Shown here: one piece after another, positions 18,782 to 28,016 of the stretch
Layout: each line of letters starts with the position of its first letter
Numbering within the stretch: the stretch's first letter is position 1
NCBI GenBank assembly: GCA_027488785.1
Contig: JAIYAY010000028.1
Coordinates: forward strand, 105,444-169,443
From: Sphingomonadales bacterium
GTDB lineage: Bacteria > Pseudomonadota > Alphaproteobacteria > Sphingomonadales > Sphingomonadaceae
Length of the DNA stretch: 64,000 bases
Direction: 5' to 3'
Program-made: the position numbers and the translations under genes
The notes under the pieces: model-generated
The model's input: the letters and a program-made list of their open reading frames with translations, nothing else
Databases searched by the model: none
Told to the model about the DNA's origin: nothing

Positions 18782-19615
18782 ATGAGCCAGCGCTTTCATT
18801 TACATTTGTTATCGGATTCCACCGGCGAAACGTTGGAAAACATCGCCAAAGCCGCCTTGGCGCAGTTTGACGGTACAGAAAATGTGGTCAAGCATTTCTG
18901 GCCGATGGTGCGTTCGGAAAGTCATTTGGACCGGATATTGACCGATGTGGCCGCCAATCCCGGACTTGTGTTATTCACTTTGGTGAACCGCGATACACGG
19001 CGTAAATTGGAAACGCGATGTCGGGTTTTGGGTTTGCCTGCGGTTGCCGCACTTGATGCGGTCAGCGATGCAATGTCGAACATGTTGGGCCAAGAGGCCA
19101 AAGCGCGACCAGGTCGGCAGCATGTTATGGATGCCGCCTATTTCGCGCGTGTTGAGGCGATCCAGTTTACCATCGCCCATGATGATGGTATTAATGCGCA
19201 AAATTGGGAAGAGGCGGACATTGTTTTAGCGGGGGTGTCGCGAACCTCAAAAACGCCCACAAGCATTTATCTCGCCAACCGAGGATATAAGACTGCGAAT
19301 ATTCCCATCGTGCCGGAATCGCCACCGCCACCAATATTGTTTCAACTGAAGCACCCGATGGTCGTTGGCCTTGTCACGAGCGCAGAGCGTTTGATTCAGG
19401 TGCGCCGCAACCGTCTGCTGTCACTAAACCAGTCGCCAGATACAGATTATGTTGATGAGGAAAAGGTACGGGCGGAAGTCGCTCATGCACGGCGTATGTT
19501 TGCGGACAATGGCTGGCCGGTATTGGATGTGACGCGCCGGTCGATCGAGGAAAGTGCCGCGGCGATCATCAATTTGTTCAACGCGCGCGAACTGGCACAG
19601 GTGGCGGATTCGTGA
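18782..19615 (+). CDS. ppsR: Pyruvate, phosphate dikinase/PEP synthase regulatory protein (DUF299)
   Basis: A 277-aa bifunctional kinase/pyrophosphorylase family protein (RP001/YdiA type) that controls PEP synthase or pyruvate phosphate dikinase by ADP-dependent phosphorylation and Pi-dependent removal. The N-terminal HLHLLSDSTGETLENIAKAAL and the P-loop GVSRTSKT (151-158) are conserved, followed by LANRGYKTANIPIVPE. It overlaps maf by 4 nt. No dikinase gene is in the window. Confidence 0.93.
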   Translation: MSQRFHLHLLSDSTGETLENIAKAALAQFDGTENVVKHFWPMVRSESHLDRILTDVAANPGLVLFTLVNRDTRRKLETRCRVLGLPAVAALDAVSDAMSNMLGQEAKARPGRQHVMDAAYFARVEAIQFTIAHDDGINAQNWEEADIVLAGVSRTSKTPTSIYLANRGYKTANIPIVPESPPPPILFQLKHPMVVGLVTSAERLIQVRRNRLLSLNQSPDTDYVDEEKVRAEVAHARRMFADNGWPVLDVTRRSIEESAAAIINLFNARELAQVADS

Positions 19616-20208
19616 CTCTTATCCTTGCATCCCAAAGCGCGGGCCGGATCGCGATGCTGAACGCAGCAGGGGTATCGCTACAAGCGGTTCCAGCCTTGGT
19701 TGATGAACAGAGCATCAAAACATCACTTGCCGAGGCTGGCGCAAAACCACGCGATATTGCCGATGCCTTAGCAGAAGCAAAGGCGCGCAAAATCTCCCGC
19801 AAAATGCCAAGCGCGATGGTGTTGGGATGTGATCAGATTTGCGTTGGTCCCGACGGATATATTTTTGACAAACCCGAAACACCGGATGATGCGCGTGCGC
19901 ATTTGGCGCAGCTGTCGGGCAAGGTGCATCGGCTTATCAGCGCGGCCGTTATCTGCGAGCAAGGCGAACCTGTTTGGCGCATAATCGACACCGCGCAAAT
20001 GACGATGCGCAACCTAAGTCCGCAATATATCGACGATTATGTCGAAGCTTATTGGGATGAAATTCGCCACTGCGTCGGTTGCTATCGGATTGAAGCAGAA
20101 GGCGCGCAATTATTTGCTAGCATTAGCGGCAGCCAGTTTACGATTATCGGAATGCCATTGCTTCCGCTGCTTGATTATCTGCGCATAAGGGGTCTTTTAC
20201 CAACATGA
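19612..20208 (+). CDS. maf: Maf-like nucleoside triphosphate pyrophosphatase
   Basis: A 198-aa Maf protein (usual length about 190-200) that hydrolyses non-canonical or specific nucleoside triphosphates to monophosphates. LILASQSAGRIAML at the N terminus is the family signature, and the ALAEAKA and GCDQI stretches carry conserved residues. It starts with GTG overlapping the ppsR stop and ends overlapping aroE by 4 nt. The specific subfamily (dTTP/UTP or m7GTP) is not assigned. Confidence 0.93.
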   Translation: MTLILASQSAGRIAMLNAAGVSLQAVPALVDEQSIKTSLAEAGAKPRDIADALAEAKARKISRKMPSAMVLGCDQICVGPDGYIFDKPETPDDARAHLAQLSGKVHRLISAAVICEQGEPVWRIIDTAQMTMRNLSPQYIDDYVEAYWDEIRHCVGCYRIEAEGAQLFASISGSQFTIIGMPLLPLLDYLRIRGLLPT

Positions 20209-21014
20209 CAATATATGCCGAAGTGATCGGGCACCCGATATCGCATTCCAAATCACCGCTGATACACAATTTCTGGCTTCAACAATTGGGGTTGGTTCGC
20301 GATTATCGGGCGCATGCAGTGCTGCCCGATGACCTCGAGCGTTATTTTACCGAGCGTGCGTCCGATGCTGAATGGCGTGGGTGCAACATTACGATACCGC
20401 ACAAGATTGCCGCGCTCGATTTTGTGGCTGATCCGGGCGATGTGCGTAGCTCTATTGGTGCGATTAACACAGTGTTTCGTAACGACGCCGGTGCGCTTGT
20501 CGCGACCAATACGGACGTTGGCGGCTTTTATGGTCCCATTGCTGATATTCCCATCGCGGGTGAGGCGGCTGTCGTTATTGGTGCAGGCGGCGCGGCGCGC
20601 GCTGTGCTCTTCGCCTTAGCGCAGGCGGATATTGGTGAAGTCGTTTTGGTTGCACGCAATGCTTTGAAAGCAGCGGGTTTGCTGGCGCATTTCGGGTTGA
20701 AAGGCAAAGTGATGGGATTTGATGCACGCTTGCCCGATGCGGCGTTGCTGGTGAACGCAAGCCCCTTGGGCATGGTCGGACAGGAAGCATTGGAGATCGA
20801 TCTTTCGCCCTTGCCCGAACATGCCATTGTCTACGACCTTGTCTACGCGCCGATAGAGACGCCTTTGTTAAAAGCGGCGCGTGCGCGTGCGTTGGAAACG
20901 GTAGATGGACTTGAAATGCTGGTGGGGCAGGCGGCAATCGCGTTTGAATTGTTTTTCGGCGTGGCGCCACCCGAAGATAACGCAGATGCATTGCGGGCAT
21001 TGTTGTTGAAATGA
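20205..21014 (+). CDS. aroE: Shikimate dehydrogenase
   Basis: A 269-aa NADP-dependent shikimate dehydrogenase of the chorismate pathway. Visible are GHPISHSKSPLIHNFW near the N terminus, the catalytic lysine in NITIPHK (about 62-68), the dinucleotide motif GAGGAARAVLFAL, and NASPLGM. 4-nt overlaps with maf and coaE show coupled translation. Confidence 0.95.
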   Translation: MTIYAEVIGHPISHSKSPLIHNFWLQQLGLVRDYRAHAVLPDDLERYFTERASDAEWRGCNITIPHKIAALDFVADPGDVRSSIGAINTVFRNDAGALVATNTDVGGFYGPIADIPIAGEAAVVIGAGGAARAVLFALAQADIGEVVLVARNALKAAGLLAHFGLKGKVMGFDARLPDAALLVNASPLGMVGQEALEIDLSPLPEHAIVYDLVYAPIETPLLKAARARALETVDGLEMLVGQAAIAFELFFGVAPPEDNADALRALLLK

Positions 21015-21610
21015 AAAAACCGATCATCATAGGCCTGACGGGCTCAATCGGCATGGGAAAATCGGCGGTCGCGTCGATGTTTGCCGATGCAGGTGTCCCC
21101 GTTTTTGATGCCGATGCCACAGTGCATGATTTGCAAAAAGCGAGCGGTGCGCTTGTGCCCGCAATTGAATCAGCCTTTCCCGGAACGACCGGACCGGATG
21201 GCGTCGATCGCAAAGCACTTGGCGCTGCTGTTTTTGGCGACCGCGACCGATTGGCATTGTTGGAATCGATTATTCATCCCGCCGTCGCCGAACGTCGGAA
21301 AGCGTTTTTGGCGTCGCATCAAGATGCGGACATGATATTGTTCGATATTCCCTTATTGTTTGAAAAGGGTGGGCAGTCTGGCGTTGATATTGTCGTCGTT
21401 GTAAGCGCACCTGCCCTGGTTCAACGCCAACGTGTGCTCCAACGTGTGCATATGACGCCGGATAAGTTCGAGCATATTCTGGCGCACCAAATGGACGACG
21501 CCGACAAGCGCGCGCGGGCTGACCATGTGATTGATACGGGCAAGGACATCAATGAGACGCGGGCGGATGTGCATGCTCTTGTAAAAATGCTGCGGGCGGG
21601 ACTTGCATAA
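21011..21610 (+). CDS. coaE: Dephospho-CoA kinase
   Basis: A 199-aa P-loop kinase that completes coenzyme A synthesis. Walker A GSIGMGKS (11-18) follows IIIGLT; DIPLLFEKGG is the conserved substrate region and the Q-x-Q-R-V-L segment the lid. Overlaps aroE by 4 nt and precedes dnaQ, as in the Caulobacter origin region. Confidence 0.95.
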   Translation: MKKPIIIGLTGSIGMGKSAVASMFADAGVPVFDADATVHDLQKASGALVPAIESAFPGTTGPDGVDRKALGAAVFGDRDRLALLESIIHPAVAERRKAFLASHQDADMILFDIPLLFEKGGQSGVDIVVVVSAPALVQRQRVLQRVHMTPDKFEHILAHQMDDADKRARADHVIDTGKDINETRADVHALVKMLRAGLA

Positions 21611-21641
21611 GCCTTGAAACAGGCTCACATCTATTCTCAGA

Positions 21642-22349
21642 ATGCGTGAAATTATATTCGATACCGAAACGACTGGCTTTGATCCTGCAACTGGGGATCG
21701 CATGGTCGAAATTGGCTGCATTGAAATGGTCAGCCGGGTGATGACGGGTAAGCATTACCACGCCTATTTTAATCCGCAGCGCCCGATGCCAGCAGCCGCC
21801 GAGCAAGTGCATGGCCTTTCGGACCGCTTCTTGTCCGACAAGCCGGTTTTTGGCGAAAAGGTGGATGAGCTGCTTGCATTTTTGGGCGACAGCCCGCTCG
21901 TTGCGCATAATGCCAGCTTTGATTTTGGCTTTCTCAATCACGAATTGCAGCAATGCGGTCGCCCGCCGGTGTCGATGGACCGTATGGTTGACACAGTGGC
22001 GTTGGCACGGGTGAAAAATCCCGGAGCAAAGTTGTCTTTGGACGCTTTGTGTACCCGTTATGGCATCGATCGTAGCCACCGCGTGAAGCATGGCGCGTTG
22101 TTGGACGCTGAGCTGCTGGCGCAGCTATATATTGAGCTAACTGGCGGTCGGCAAATTGGCCTTGGCCTCGCAGACGATGATGCTTCCAATAAAATAACAG
22201 ACCAAATGGACGTGAACCGCGTGCCGACTGCGAAAATTTTTCGGCCAGCGCGCGCACATTCTGCTTCGGCGGAGGAATTGGCGCGCCATGCGGAATTTGT
22301 TGCCAAGATTAAGGACGCGCTTTGGCTCCAGCCGGGGTCAGCGCTTTAA
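21642..22349 (+). CDS. dnaQ: DNA polymerase III epsilon subunit (3'-5' exonuclease)
   Basis: A 235-aa proofreading exonuclease. The DEDDh motifs are visible: DTETTGFDP (ExoI, about 6-14), the HNASFDFGFL region (ExoII) and HGALLDAELLAQLY (ExoIII). It binds the alpha subunit through its C-terminal tail. The tail after the nuclease domain is short and similar to other alphaproteobacterial forms. Confidence 0.95.
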   Translation: MREIIFDTETTGFDPATGDRMVEIGCIEMVSRVMTGKHYHAYFNPQRPMPAAAEQVHGLSDRFLSDKPVFGEKVDELLAFLGDSPLVAHNASFDFGFLNHELQQCGRPPVSMDRMVDTVALARVKNPGAKLSLDALCTRYGIDRSHRVKHGALLDAELLAQLYIELTGGRQIGLGLADDDASNKITDQMDVNRVPTAKIFRPARAHSASAEELARHAEFVAKIKDALWLQPGSAL

Positions 22350-22366
22350 AAAAAAGGAGATAGGCA

Positions 22367-22942
22367 TTGGACATCAGGGTTTCAGGACATCAGGTCGACA
22401 CCGGTGAAGCGCTCCAGACCCATGTGGAAACACGACTTGGTTCCATTGCCGAAAAACATTTCGCCAAAGCATTGTCATCACATGCAACCTTTGGCCGCGC
22501 GCCGCATGACGGCTTTACCAGTGATATTGTGATGCATGTGATGCAGGGCCTTGTGTTAAAAGGTCGCGGCGAAGCACAGGATGCGCATGTTGCTTTTGAC
22601 CGCGCCGCAGAACGCATCGAGAAACAATTGCGCCGATATATGCGCCGATTGCAGGATCGTCATGTGCAAACCGCATATGCGATGGCGCAAGAAGAAGCCG
22701 CCTATACCGTGTTTGATGCAGGTGATGATGACCAAGAAACGCCCTTGCCTGATGCGCCCGTAATTGTTGCCGAAATGCGGGTGGATATTCCTGAATCGAC
22801 CGTATCTGATGCGGTGATGTTAATGGATTTGCGCAATACCCCAGCCCTATTGTTCAAAAACACTGGAACTGGACGACATAATATGGTTTACCGCCGCGAA
22901 GATGGCACGATCGGGTGGGTTGAACCAAAATCTACACCTTAG
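22367..22942 (+). CDS. hpf: Ribosome hibernation promoting factor, long form
   Basis: A 191-aa protein: N-terminal sigma-54-modulation/HPF domain (DIRVSGHQVDTGEALQTHVE, about 1-100), a linker rich in acidic residues, and the C-terminal dimerisation domain (about 130-185, with AVMLMDLRNTPALLFKNTGTG and the final YRREDGTIGWVEP). It pairs ribosomes into inactive 100S particles. The start is TTG at 22367, with a good GGAG about 8 nt upstream. Confidence 0.93.
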   Translation: MDIRVSGHQVDTGEALQTHVETRLGSIAEKHFAKALSSHATFGRAPHDGFTSDIVMHVMQGLVLKGRGEAQDAHVAFDRAAERIEKQLRRYMRRLQDRHVQTAYAMAQEEAAYTVFDAGDDDQETPLPDAPVIVAEMRVDIPESTVSDAVMLMDLRNTPALLFKNTGTGRHNMVYRREDGTIGWVEPKSTP

Positions 22943-23028
22943 ACCTCGGCTGACTTTATTTAATTTCTACACCATTTCAAATATTTAGGGATTGCGCCGC
23001 GGTCGCACTTGGCGCTTTTGAACAAAAT

Positions 23029-23496
23029 ATGATTAGACTTTCTACCAGGCTCGTTGAGGGAGCTGTTGCTGCTGACATACTATGTTCGGGCAAATCCGAC
23101 CTGCTGGCGCAACTATCTGTTATCGCAGCTGAAAATTATTCTGTCGACGCCCATGCCGTTTTGGACGGCATGATTGAACGCGAGCGGCTTGGGCCAACTG
23201 GTTTTGGTGGCGGAACAGCGATACCACATTGCAAAGTCTCGGGCATCGATATGCCCGTGGCCGTGTTTGCTCGGCTTTTGAAGCCCGTGCCTTATGACGC
23301 CGTCGACGACGAGCCAGTTGATCTGGTCTGTGCACTGGTTTCACCGGCGCAGGACGGCGCCTCGCATTTGCGGGCATTGGCGGAGGTCTCTCGCTTGTTC
23401 CGCGATGAGAAATTCCGTGCACAACTGCGAGGTGCCGCAGATTCTTCGGCGATGTTTGCAGTCTTGACCTTGTCTGAAGAGCGTGACGCCGCTTGA
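23029..23496 (+). CDS. ptsN: Nitrogen-type PTS EIIA protein PtsN
   Basis: A 155-aa EIIA-Ntr domain protein, the last phosphate carrier of the regulatory nitrogen PTS. The phosphorylated histidine is in GGGTAIPHCKV (His67). It follows hpf in the order common in proteobacteria (rpoN-hpf-ptsN), but rpoN is not here. The stop overlaps the next gene by 4 nt. Confidence 0.93.
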   Translation: MIRLSTRLVEGAVAADILCSGKSDLLAQLSVIAAENYSVDAHAVLDGMIERERLGPTGFGGGTAIPHCKVSGIDMPVAVFARLLKPVPYDAVDDEPVDLVCALVSPAQDGASHLRALAEVSRLFRDEKFRAQLRGAADSSAMFAVLTLSEERDAA

Positions 23497-23834
23497 TTGA
23501 GCCACGGCTTGCCAGCGGTGTTCTTATCTCCGCCATTAAGCGCATGGTGGAAGCCGAAGGTGACTTCGCAACCGTTCTGAAAAAGGGCGATGCCGTGTCC
23601 GGTGCCATAATGCTTATCGGACAGGTTCGGGGCGTTGATCCCCAATTATACGAACGCTATCCCTCCTTAGATGGCCAGTCCACGTGGCAGAGGCTGGATT
23701 TGAAAGAGTCTAGCTTGGTCGCGGTGCAGGAGTATTGGAAAAAACGATGCGCCCGCGACCCAGATTTGTGGGTTTTTGAACTGGATGTCGCGTCCGCTGC
23801 ACGGTTGGACGGACTATTGGCCATGTTTATTTGA
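23493..23834 (+). CDS. DUF1491 family protein
   Basis: A 113-aa protein of unknown function matching the DUF1491 layout: LASGVLISAIKRMVEAEGDFATVLKKGDAVSGAIMLIGQV in the first half and a W-K-R-x-C-A-R-D-PDLWVFELD end. It starts with TTG overlapping the ptsN stop, so it is probably translated from the same message. No catalytic residues are apparent. Confidence 0.85.
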   Translation: MIEPRLASGVLISAIKRMVEAEGDFATVLKKGDAVSGAIMLIGQVRGVDPQLYERYPSLDGQSTWQRLDLKESSLVAVQEYWKKRCARDPDLWVFELDVASAARLDGLLAMFI

Positions 23835-24001
23835 CTTTGCTGCGCTGCGCCATAGATGCGCGGTCATCGAGTAGCGAAGGTTGTCATTTAGGGCACAAAT
23901 GGGGTGGCCAGACAAACACGCGAGTCGGAGACAACAAAAGACGAACAATAAGAAAGTAAGAGAGTTTCGTCTGCTGGTGCCGCCGCTTTAATGTATGTTG
24001 C

Positions 24002-24634
24002 ATGTTGAAATTTTTTCGGGCTGCCTCTTTGGTGGCCGTATCTTGTACACTGGTTTCTTCAGTTATTGCTGCTGATTCCAAGGCTGTTTTGAGCAATGAC
24101 CAAAACGCATCGTTAAGCGCCAATGCGGGCGTCATTGACCCGATGCAGACCAACGCCGAACAGACGCAGTTGGATCTGCCAAAATCCTTTCCAAACCCCA
24201 ATGATATTGATGCGGCAACCGCATCCACACTCACTGACCTCGTGCGCACGCAAGCTGTCGATGACAGCTTAAGCAAAGAGGAGCGGTGCCTTGCCAGCGC
24301 GGTCTACTTTGAAGCCAAGGGTGAATCGCTCGATGGACAATTGGCTGTGGCGCGCGTGATACTTGCCCGCGCCAATTCGGGCCGTTTTCCCAACACATTA
24401 TGCGGCGTCATTTTCCAAAAAGGTCAATTTTCCTTCGTTCGTGGCGCAAGCTTGCCGTCTATTCAAACGGACAGCAAGCATTGGCGCAACGCCGTGGCGA
24501 TCAGCAATATTGCGCTGGACAATAAATGGAAAAGCCCAGTTGAAGGCGCATTGTTCTTTCATGCTCGCCATGTTTCGCCAGGATGGCGTCTGACGCGCAT
24601 TGGCAGTGTCGACAATCATATCTTTTACCGCTGA
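24002..24634 (+). CDS. SleB-type cell wall hydrolase
   Basis: A 210-aa protein with an N-terminal signal-like hydrophobic segment (about 5-25) and a C-terminal hydrolase_2 domain. The domain shows CLASAVYFEAKGESLDGQLAVARVILAR with the catalytic-type glutamates, then FSFVRGAS and FFHARHVSPGW. SleB family proteins cleave peptidoglycan, for instance as cortex-lytic or lytic transglycosylase-like enzymes. Its role in this non-sporing organism is probably wall turnover in the periplasm. Confidence 0.88.
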   Translation: MLKFFRAASLVAVSCTLVSSVIAADSKAVLSNDQNASLSANAGVIDPMQTNAEQTQLDLPKSFPNPNDIDAATASTLTDLVRTQAVDDSLSKEERCLASAVYFEAKGESLDGQLAVARVILARANSGRFPNTLCGVIFQKGQFSFVRGASLPSIQTDSKHWRNAVAISNIALDNKWKSPVEGALFFHARHVSPGWRLTRIGSVDNHIFYR

Positions 24635-24651
24635 TCGCAGCGGCCGGAATA

Positions 24652-24683
24652 AAAATAAGGGCCCCGCATGGGGCCTTTATTTT
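24652..24683 (+). terminator. Intrinsic terminator after the SleB-like gene
   Basis: A 12-bp or longer stem (AATAAGGGCCCC / GGGGCCTTTATT, one G-T pair) with a 4-nt loop is followed by TTTT. It is symmetric enough to work in both directions. Confidence 0.85.
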
Positions 24684-24710
24684 GTTCTTCTTTCGTTCTA
24701 ATTGTACAAG

Positions 24711-25199
24711 ATGGATTCGACCCTTAACACGTCTTTAATTTCCGGTGCGTCTGCGGTGGCACGCGGTGTTTCGCGCTTATTCTTGCGTAACCAGATTGTG
24801 GTGCAACCCGAGGTTAGCCTGCGCAACAATCGCCGCGCTGATTTAATGGGCCTCAGCAATAAGGGCGAGATTATCATCGTCGAAATCAAATGTTCGCGCG
24901 CCGACCTTTTGGGTGACCAGAAATGGCTGGAATATCTCGAATATTGTGACCGTTTTTTCTGGGCAGTACCGGCTGGGTTTGACATTGGCCCGCTGCAAAG
25001 TGTTGCGTTCATGCCCGAACGCGCCGGGTTGATTATTGCCGACGCCTATGACGCGGAAATCGCGCGGCCAGCAGGGTTATGGCCGCTTGCCCCTGCACGC
25101 CGTAAAGCCGAAACACAGCGGCTCGCACGGCTGGCCATGCGCCGCTTAATGGGGATATCTGACCCTGATTCCGCGCTATCCGAGCTTGAATTCGAATAG
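24711..25199 (+). CDS. mmcB: MmcB family DNA repair protein
   Basis: A 162-aa protein of the MmcB (DUF1052) family, studied in Caulobacter as part of the mitomycin C response. The PD-(D/E)XK-like core is visible: a VSLRNNRRADLMGL stretch, then IIIVEIKCSRADLLGDQKWLEYLEYCDRFFWAVP, where the E-x-K pair could be metal-binding. The ATG at 24711 is preferred; a TTG three codons earlier is possible. No strong ribosome-binding site is visible. Confidence 0.88.
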   Translation: MDSTLNTSLISGASAVARGVSRLFLRNQIVVQPEVSLRNNRRADLMGLSNKGEIIIVEIKCSRADLLGDQKWLEYLEYCDRFFWAVPAGFDIGPLQSVAFMPERAGLIIADAYDAEIARPAGLWPLAPARRKAETQRLARLAMRRLMGISDPDSALSELEFE

Positions 25200-25215
25200 A
25201 AGCTATGTCCAAACC

Positions 25216-27153
25216 CTAAATGGTTTTTTGGGGATTATACCAGATGGGTGAGGAATATGCCCGCTCCTGCGACTTTAATTCCGTCCCGGGCAATAATTTC
25301 GCACCATAACGTAAGGCATCAAACAACACCCAGCGTGGTGTCGGGATTTCGATGACTCGAACATAATAAAATGCCCGGACATTGCGGTTGAATTCCGGAT
25401 CGGTCCACACCGTTCGCAATTCGGGATCACCAATGCTGTTGGTATAGCTCGCCTTCGCGATGTTGACGGTGTCGCCGACCTTGGGGACTTTGCCATTGGC
25501 ACCCTTACGCCTTTTGTCGGCATCACCCCAGACAACATCAAAGACTTTCTCTTGCAATTTGCCCGAGGAATCTACCCAACCTTTGACGACTTGCACGCGA
25601 TCAAGATTGGCGCCCATCGGATCTTTCAGCGCCGAAATCATGAACTTTGGCGCACCCTTGCCGGGCTTAAGGTCCGCGCCCATGGGCACGCCCTTGGTAT
25701 ATCCGGTCTTTACCCAATCGCGTGCAAAATCCTTTTCATCGAAATCCCAGCCGCCAAAGAAACGCACTGTCATGCGGGGGCCAGTTGTGGCGTACACCTC
25801 ACGCCGCATCATGGCGTCAAATATCGCGGCCCGTGTATTGGCTGTGGCCCATACGGCGGCATAGCCGCCCGCCAGATAATGCCAACCAATACGTCCTTGC
25901 CGGGTACCAAGATTTTGGGCTTGCGAAGCGCGATCGGCGTTAGGTTCGCCGCCCGAATGCTTGCCATAAAAATTGTTTTCGTCACCTGTGGCCAGCCCAG
26001 TATGGCTGTCAGTCGCTCCGATGACACCGAATTTATAGGGGTTCACGCCAGTGCGCGCTTCAATTGCCAAGCCACGCTTCAACGCTTCACGAATATATTC
26101 GCCTGCATAATCCTGCGGTTTCTTCGTGGCTTGCATGGTCAAATTGCCAAGGTCCCAGCCCGCAGTACCGAAACCGGAGAATTCGTCGTTCGGCGACAAA
26201 AACGGATGCGATTCACTATCGCCCTTGATTTGCGTGATTTCGGTCACTGGCTCACGCGCGGCGCGGCGGCGCGCATAAGCGGCGGTCATGGGGCCGCCAT
26301 CCGGACCAACCAGTTCGAACATCAGGCCATTGGACAGGTTGCTGTTATGCGGAATCGCCAACACCTTGCCGCCCGTGACCTTTTCATAATTGTCCATATA
26401 GTCCCACAATTGGCTGACCGGCGTGTCGCCTTGGCCAGGGTCGTAGGGCAGAACCTTGTCGGTGCGGCTTTTGCCATCACGGAACATGACGACGCGGTGT
26501 AAATTATTGCCGCCGGGCATCAACGTATATTCAAAACCCATGAAGGCGGTGAACTTGCCGGGCTCATTATAGCGTTCGACAAGCGTGCTATGACTTGTCC
26601 AGATATTGGTCGCCGTCTTGCGTTGCCTTTCTGGGTTGGTCAGCGCAGCGGGAAGAGTGTTGCGGCCCACGCGGTCTATGAGCTCACCGGTCACGCGCTG
26701 CATGCCCTCTGGCCCCTTATGCATTTCGGTGTGCCAACGTTTTAGCGTTGGGTCGCGGATAAGAAATCCGGGCGCGTCATATAAAGCCTTGGTGGCGCCA
26801 AGGCCGCCGGAGTGGTCCGCGATCACAAGGAAATCAAGCGGGCGTTCCAGCTTGGCCTTCATCCCGCCAGTGGACATAACCTCTTCTCCACGGGCAAAAC
26901 GCAAAGCCTCTTCTGGTCCAAGTTTTACGCCAAAGCCAAAGGCATCGATGGAATTGGATGTATGGAGATGAGTGTCGCCCCAAAGCAAAGTGTTGGCAGG
27001 GCCAGAAGTGACTTCCGCGTCGGATGATGCTTGCGCTTCGCGTGAATCGGCCATGATGCTTTGGTCGCGATATTGCTGCCACCCGTAGGTTAGCCCTGCA
27101 CCTATCGCCACGACGGCGACGCTGCCCAATATTATTTTGCGTATTTTGGCCAT
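25216..27153 (-). CDS. DUF3604 domain protein, membrane-anchored
   Basis: A 645-aa protein with an N-terminal membrane helix (about 5-25) followed by a long DUF3604 domain. Metal-binding-like motifs of a PHP-type hydrolase are seen: GDTHLHTSNSIDAF early, VIADHSGGLG, and GATDSHTGLATGDENNF later. The start at 27153 has GGGAGAG about 8 nt upstream; a longer reading to 27195 does not. The activity is not established; an extracytoplasmic hydrolase is inferred. Probably in one unit with the sterol desaturase and OYE genes. Confidence 0.85.
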   Translation of the reverse strand: MAKIRKIILGSVAVVAIGAGLTYGWQQYRDQSIMADSREAQASSDAEVTSGPANTLLWGDTHLHTSNSIDAFGFGVKLGPEEALRFARGEEVMSTGGMKAKLERPLDFLVIADHSGGLGATKALYDAPGFLIRDPTLKRWHTEMHKGPEGMQRVTGELIDRVGRNTLPAALTNPERQRKTATNIWTSHSTLVERYNEPGKFTAFMGFEYTLMPGGNNLHRVVMFRDGKSRTDKVLPYDPGQGDTPVSQLWDYMDNYEKVTGGKVLAIPHNSNLSNGLMFELVGPDGGPMTAAYARRRAAREPVTEITQIKGDSESHPFLSPNDEFSGFGTAGWDLGNLTMQATKKPQDYAGEYIREALKRGLAIEARTGVNPYKFGVIGATDSHTGLATGDENNFYGKHSGGEPNADRASQAQNLGTRQGRIGWHYLAGGYAAVWATANTRAAIFDAMMRREVYATTGPRMTVRFFGGWDFDEKDFARDWVKTGYTKGVPMGADLKPGKGAPKFMISALKDPMGANLDRVQVVKGWVDSSGKLQEKVFDVVWGDADKRRKGANGKVPKVGDTVNIAKASYTNSIGDPELRTVWTDPEFNRNVRAFYYVRVIEIPTPRWVLFDALRYGAKLLPGTELKSQERAYSSPIWYNPQKTI

Positions 27154-27219
27154 TTTCAACTCTCCCTGTGTTGAAAGTGCTCCGGAAAATCGCATTGGTC
27201 AAGACGGCGTTAAATTCCG

Positions 27220-28011
27220 TTACGTCATCGGCTGTTTCATGCTCCAGATGAAACCTGACGGGCGGGCATCTTCTATCTCGGCCAAGCCTATTTCCTGATT
27301 ATCGGCGCCTAAAATGGACTCTGTACGATAGGTACCGAACACGCGGTCCCAAACCGTCAGCGCGAAACCGAAATTATGTTTTTGTTCATCGACCAAAGTG
27401 CTGTGGTGAACCAAATGCATGTCGGGCGTTACCAAAAACAGACGCAACATGCGGTCAAGCTTGTGGGGCAAGCGGATGTTGCTGTGGTTGAATAAAGCAT
27501 TGGCATTGAGCCATACTTCAAATGCGAGTGCGACGATCAAGGGTACGCCAAGCAAAGCGACGATTGCGGATTTATAGAATGTCGAGACAATCAGTTCAAA
27601 CGGGTGGAAGCGCAGTGCCGTGGACACGTCCAGATCGCGGTCGCTATGATGCACGGCATGCATACGCCAGAGCAAAGGGTGGCGGTGCATCAAAAAATGC
27701 TGAAACCAAACCGCTAAATCGAGAATGACAAAGGCGATTGCGGCCTCAAACCAAAAGGGCAAGGCCACCAGATTCAGCATGCCAAAATGATGCGCATTGG
27801 CCCAATTTGCCGCCACGCCGACTACGACCAAAAAAGACAGTAATCGGCCAACAACGGCGTTGCTGAGGAAGAATAATGCGTGCGTCCGCCACCTTGGTTT
27901 TCGGCCCAATACTAACGCACGGCGGGGCCAAATCGCTTCGGCGCTCGCGAGCAGCACAAGCAGCAAGGCGGGGATGGCTATTGCATAAAGACCAAGCCCC
28001 GCCTGTATCAT
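27220..28011 (-). CDS. Fatty acid hydroxylase / sterol desaturase family protein
   Basis: A 263-aa integral membrane di-iron enzyme. The histidine boxes are present: HFLMH, HAVHHSD and HLVHHS, with transmembrane helices before and between them. Members hydroxylate or desaturate sterols, carotenoids or fatty acids; the substrate here is unknown. It starts 5 nt after the OYE stop, which points to co-transcription. Confidence 0.9.
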   Translation of the reverse strand: MIQAGLGLYAIAIPALLLVLLASAEAIWPRRALVLGRKPRWRTHALFFLSNAVVGRLLSFLVVVGVAANWANAHHFGMLNLVALPFWFEAAIAFVILDLAVWFQHFLMHRHPLLWRMHAVHHSDRDLDVSTALRFHPFELIVSTFYKSAIVALLGVPLIVALAFEVWLNANALFNHSNIRLPHKLDRMLRLFLVTPDMHLVHHSTLVDEQKHNFGFALTVWDRVFGTYRTESILGADNQEIGLAEIEDARPSGFIWSMKQPMT

Positions 28012-28016
28012 ACGCG

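Noticed and set aside
25552..26502. Long plus-strand frame (316 aa) opposite DUF3604
   Set aside because: It is antisense to a clear DUF3604 gene and has an unprotein-like composition.
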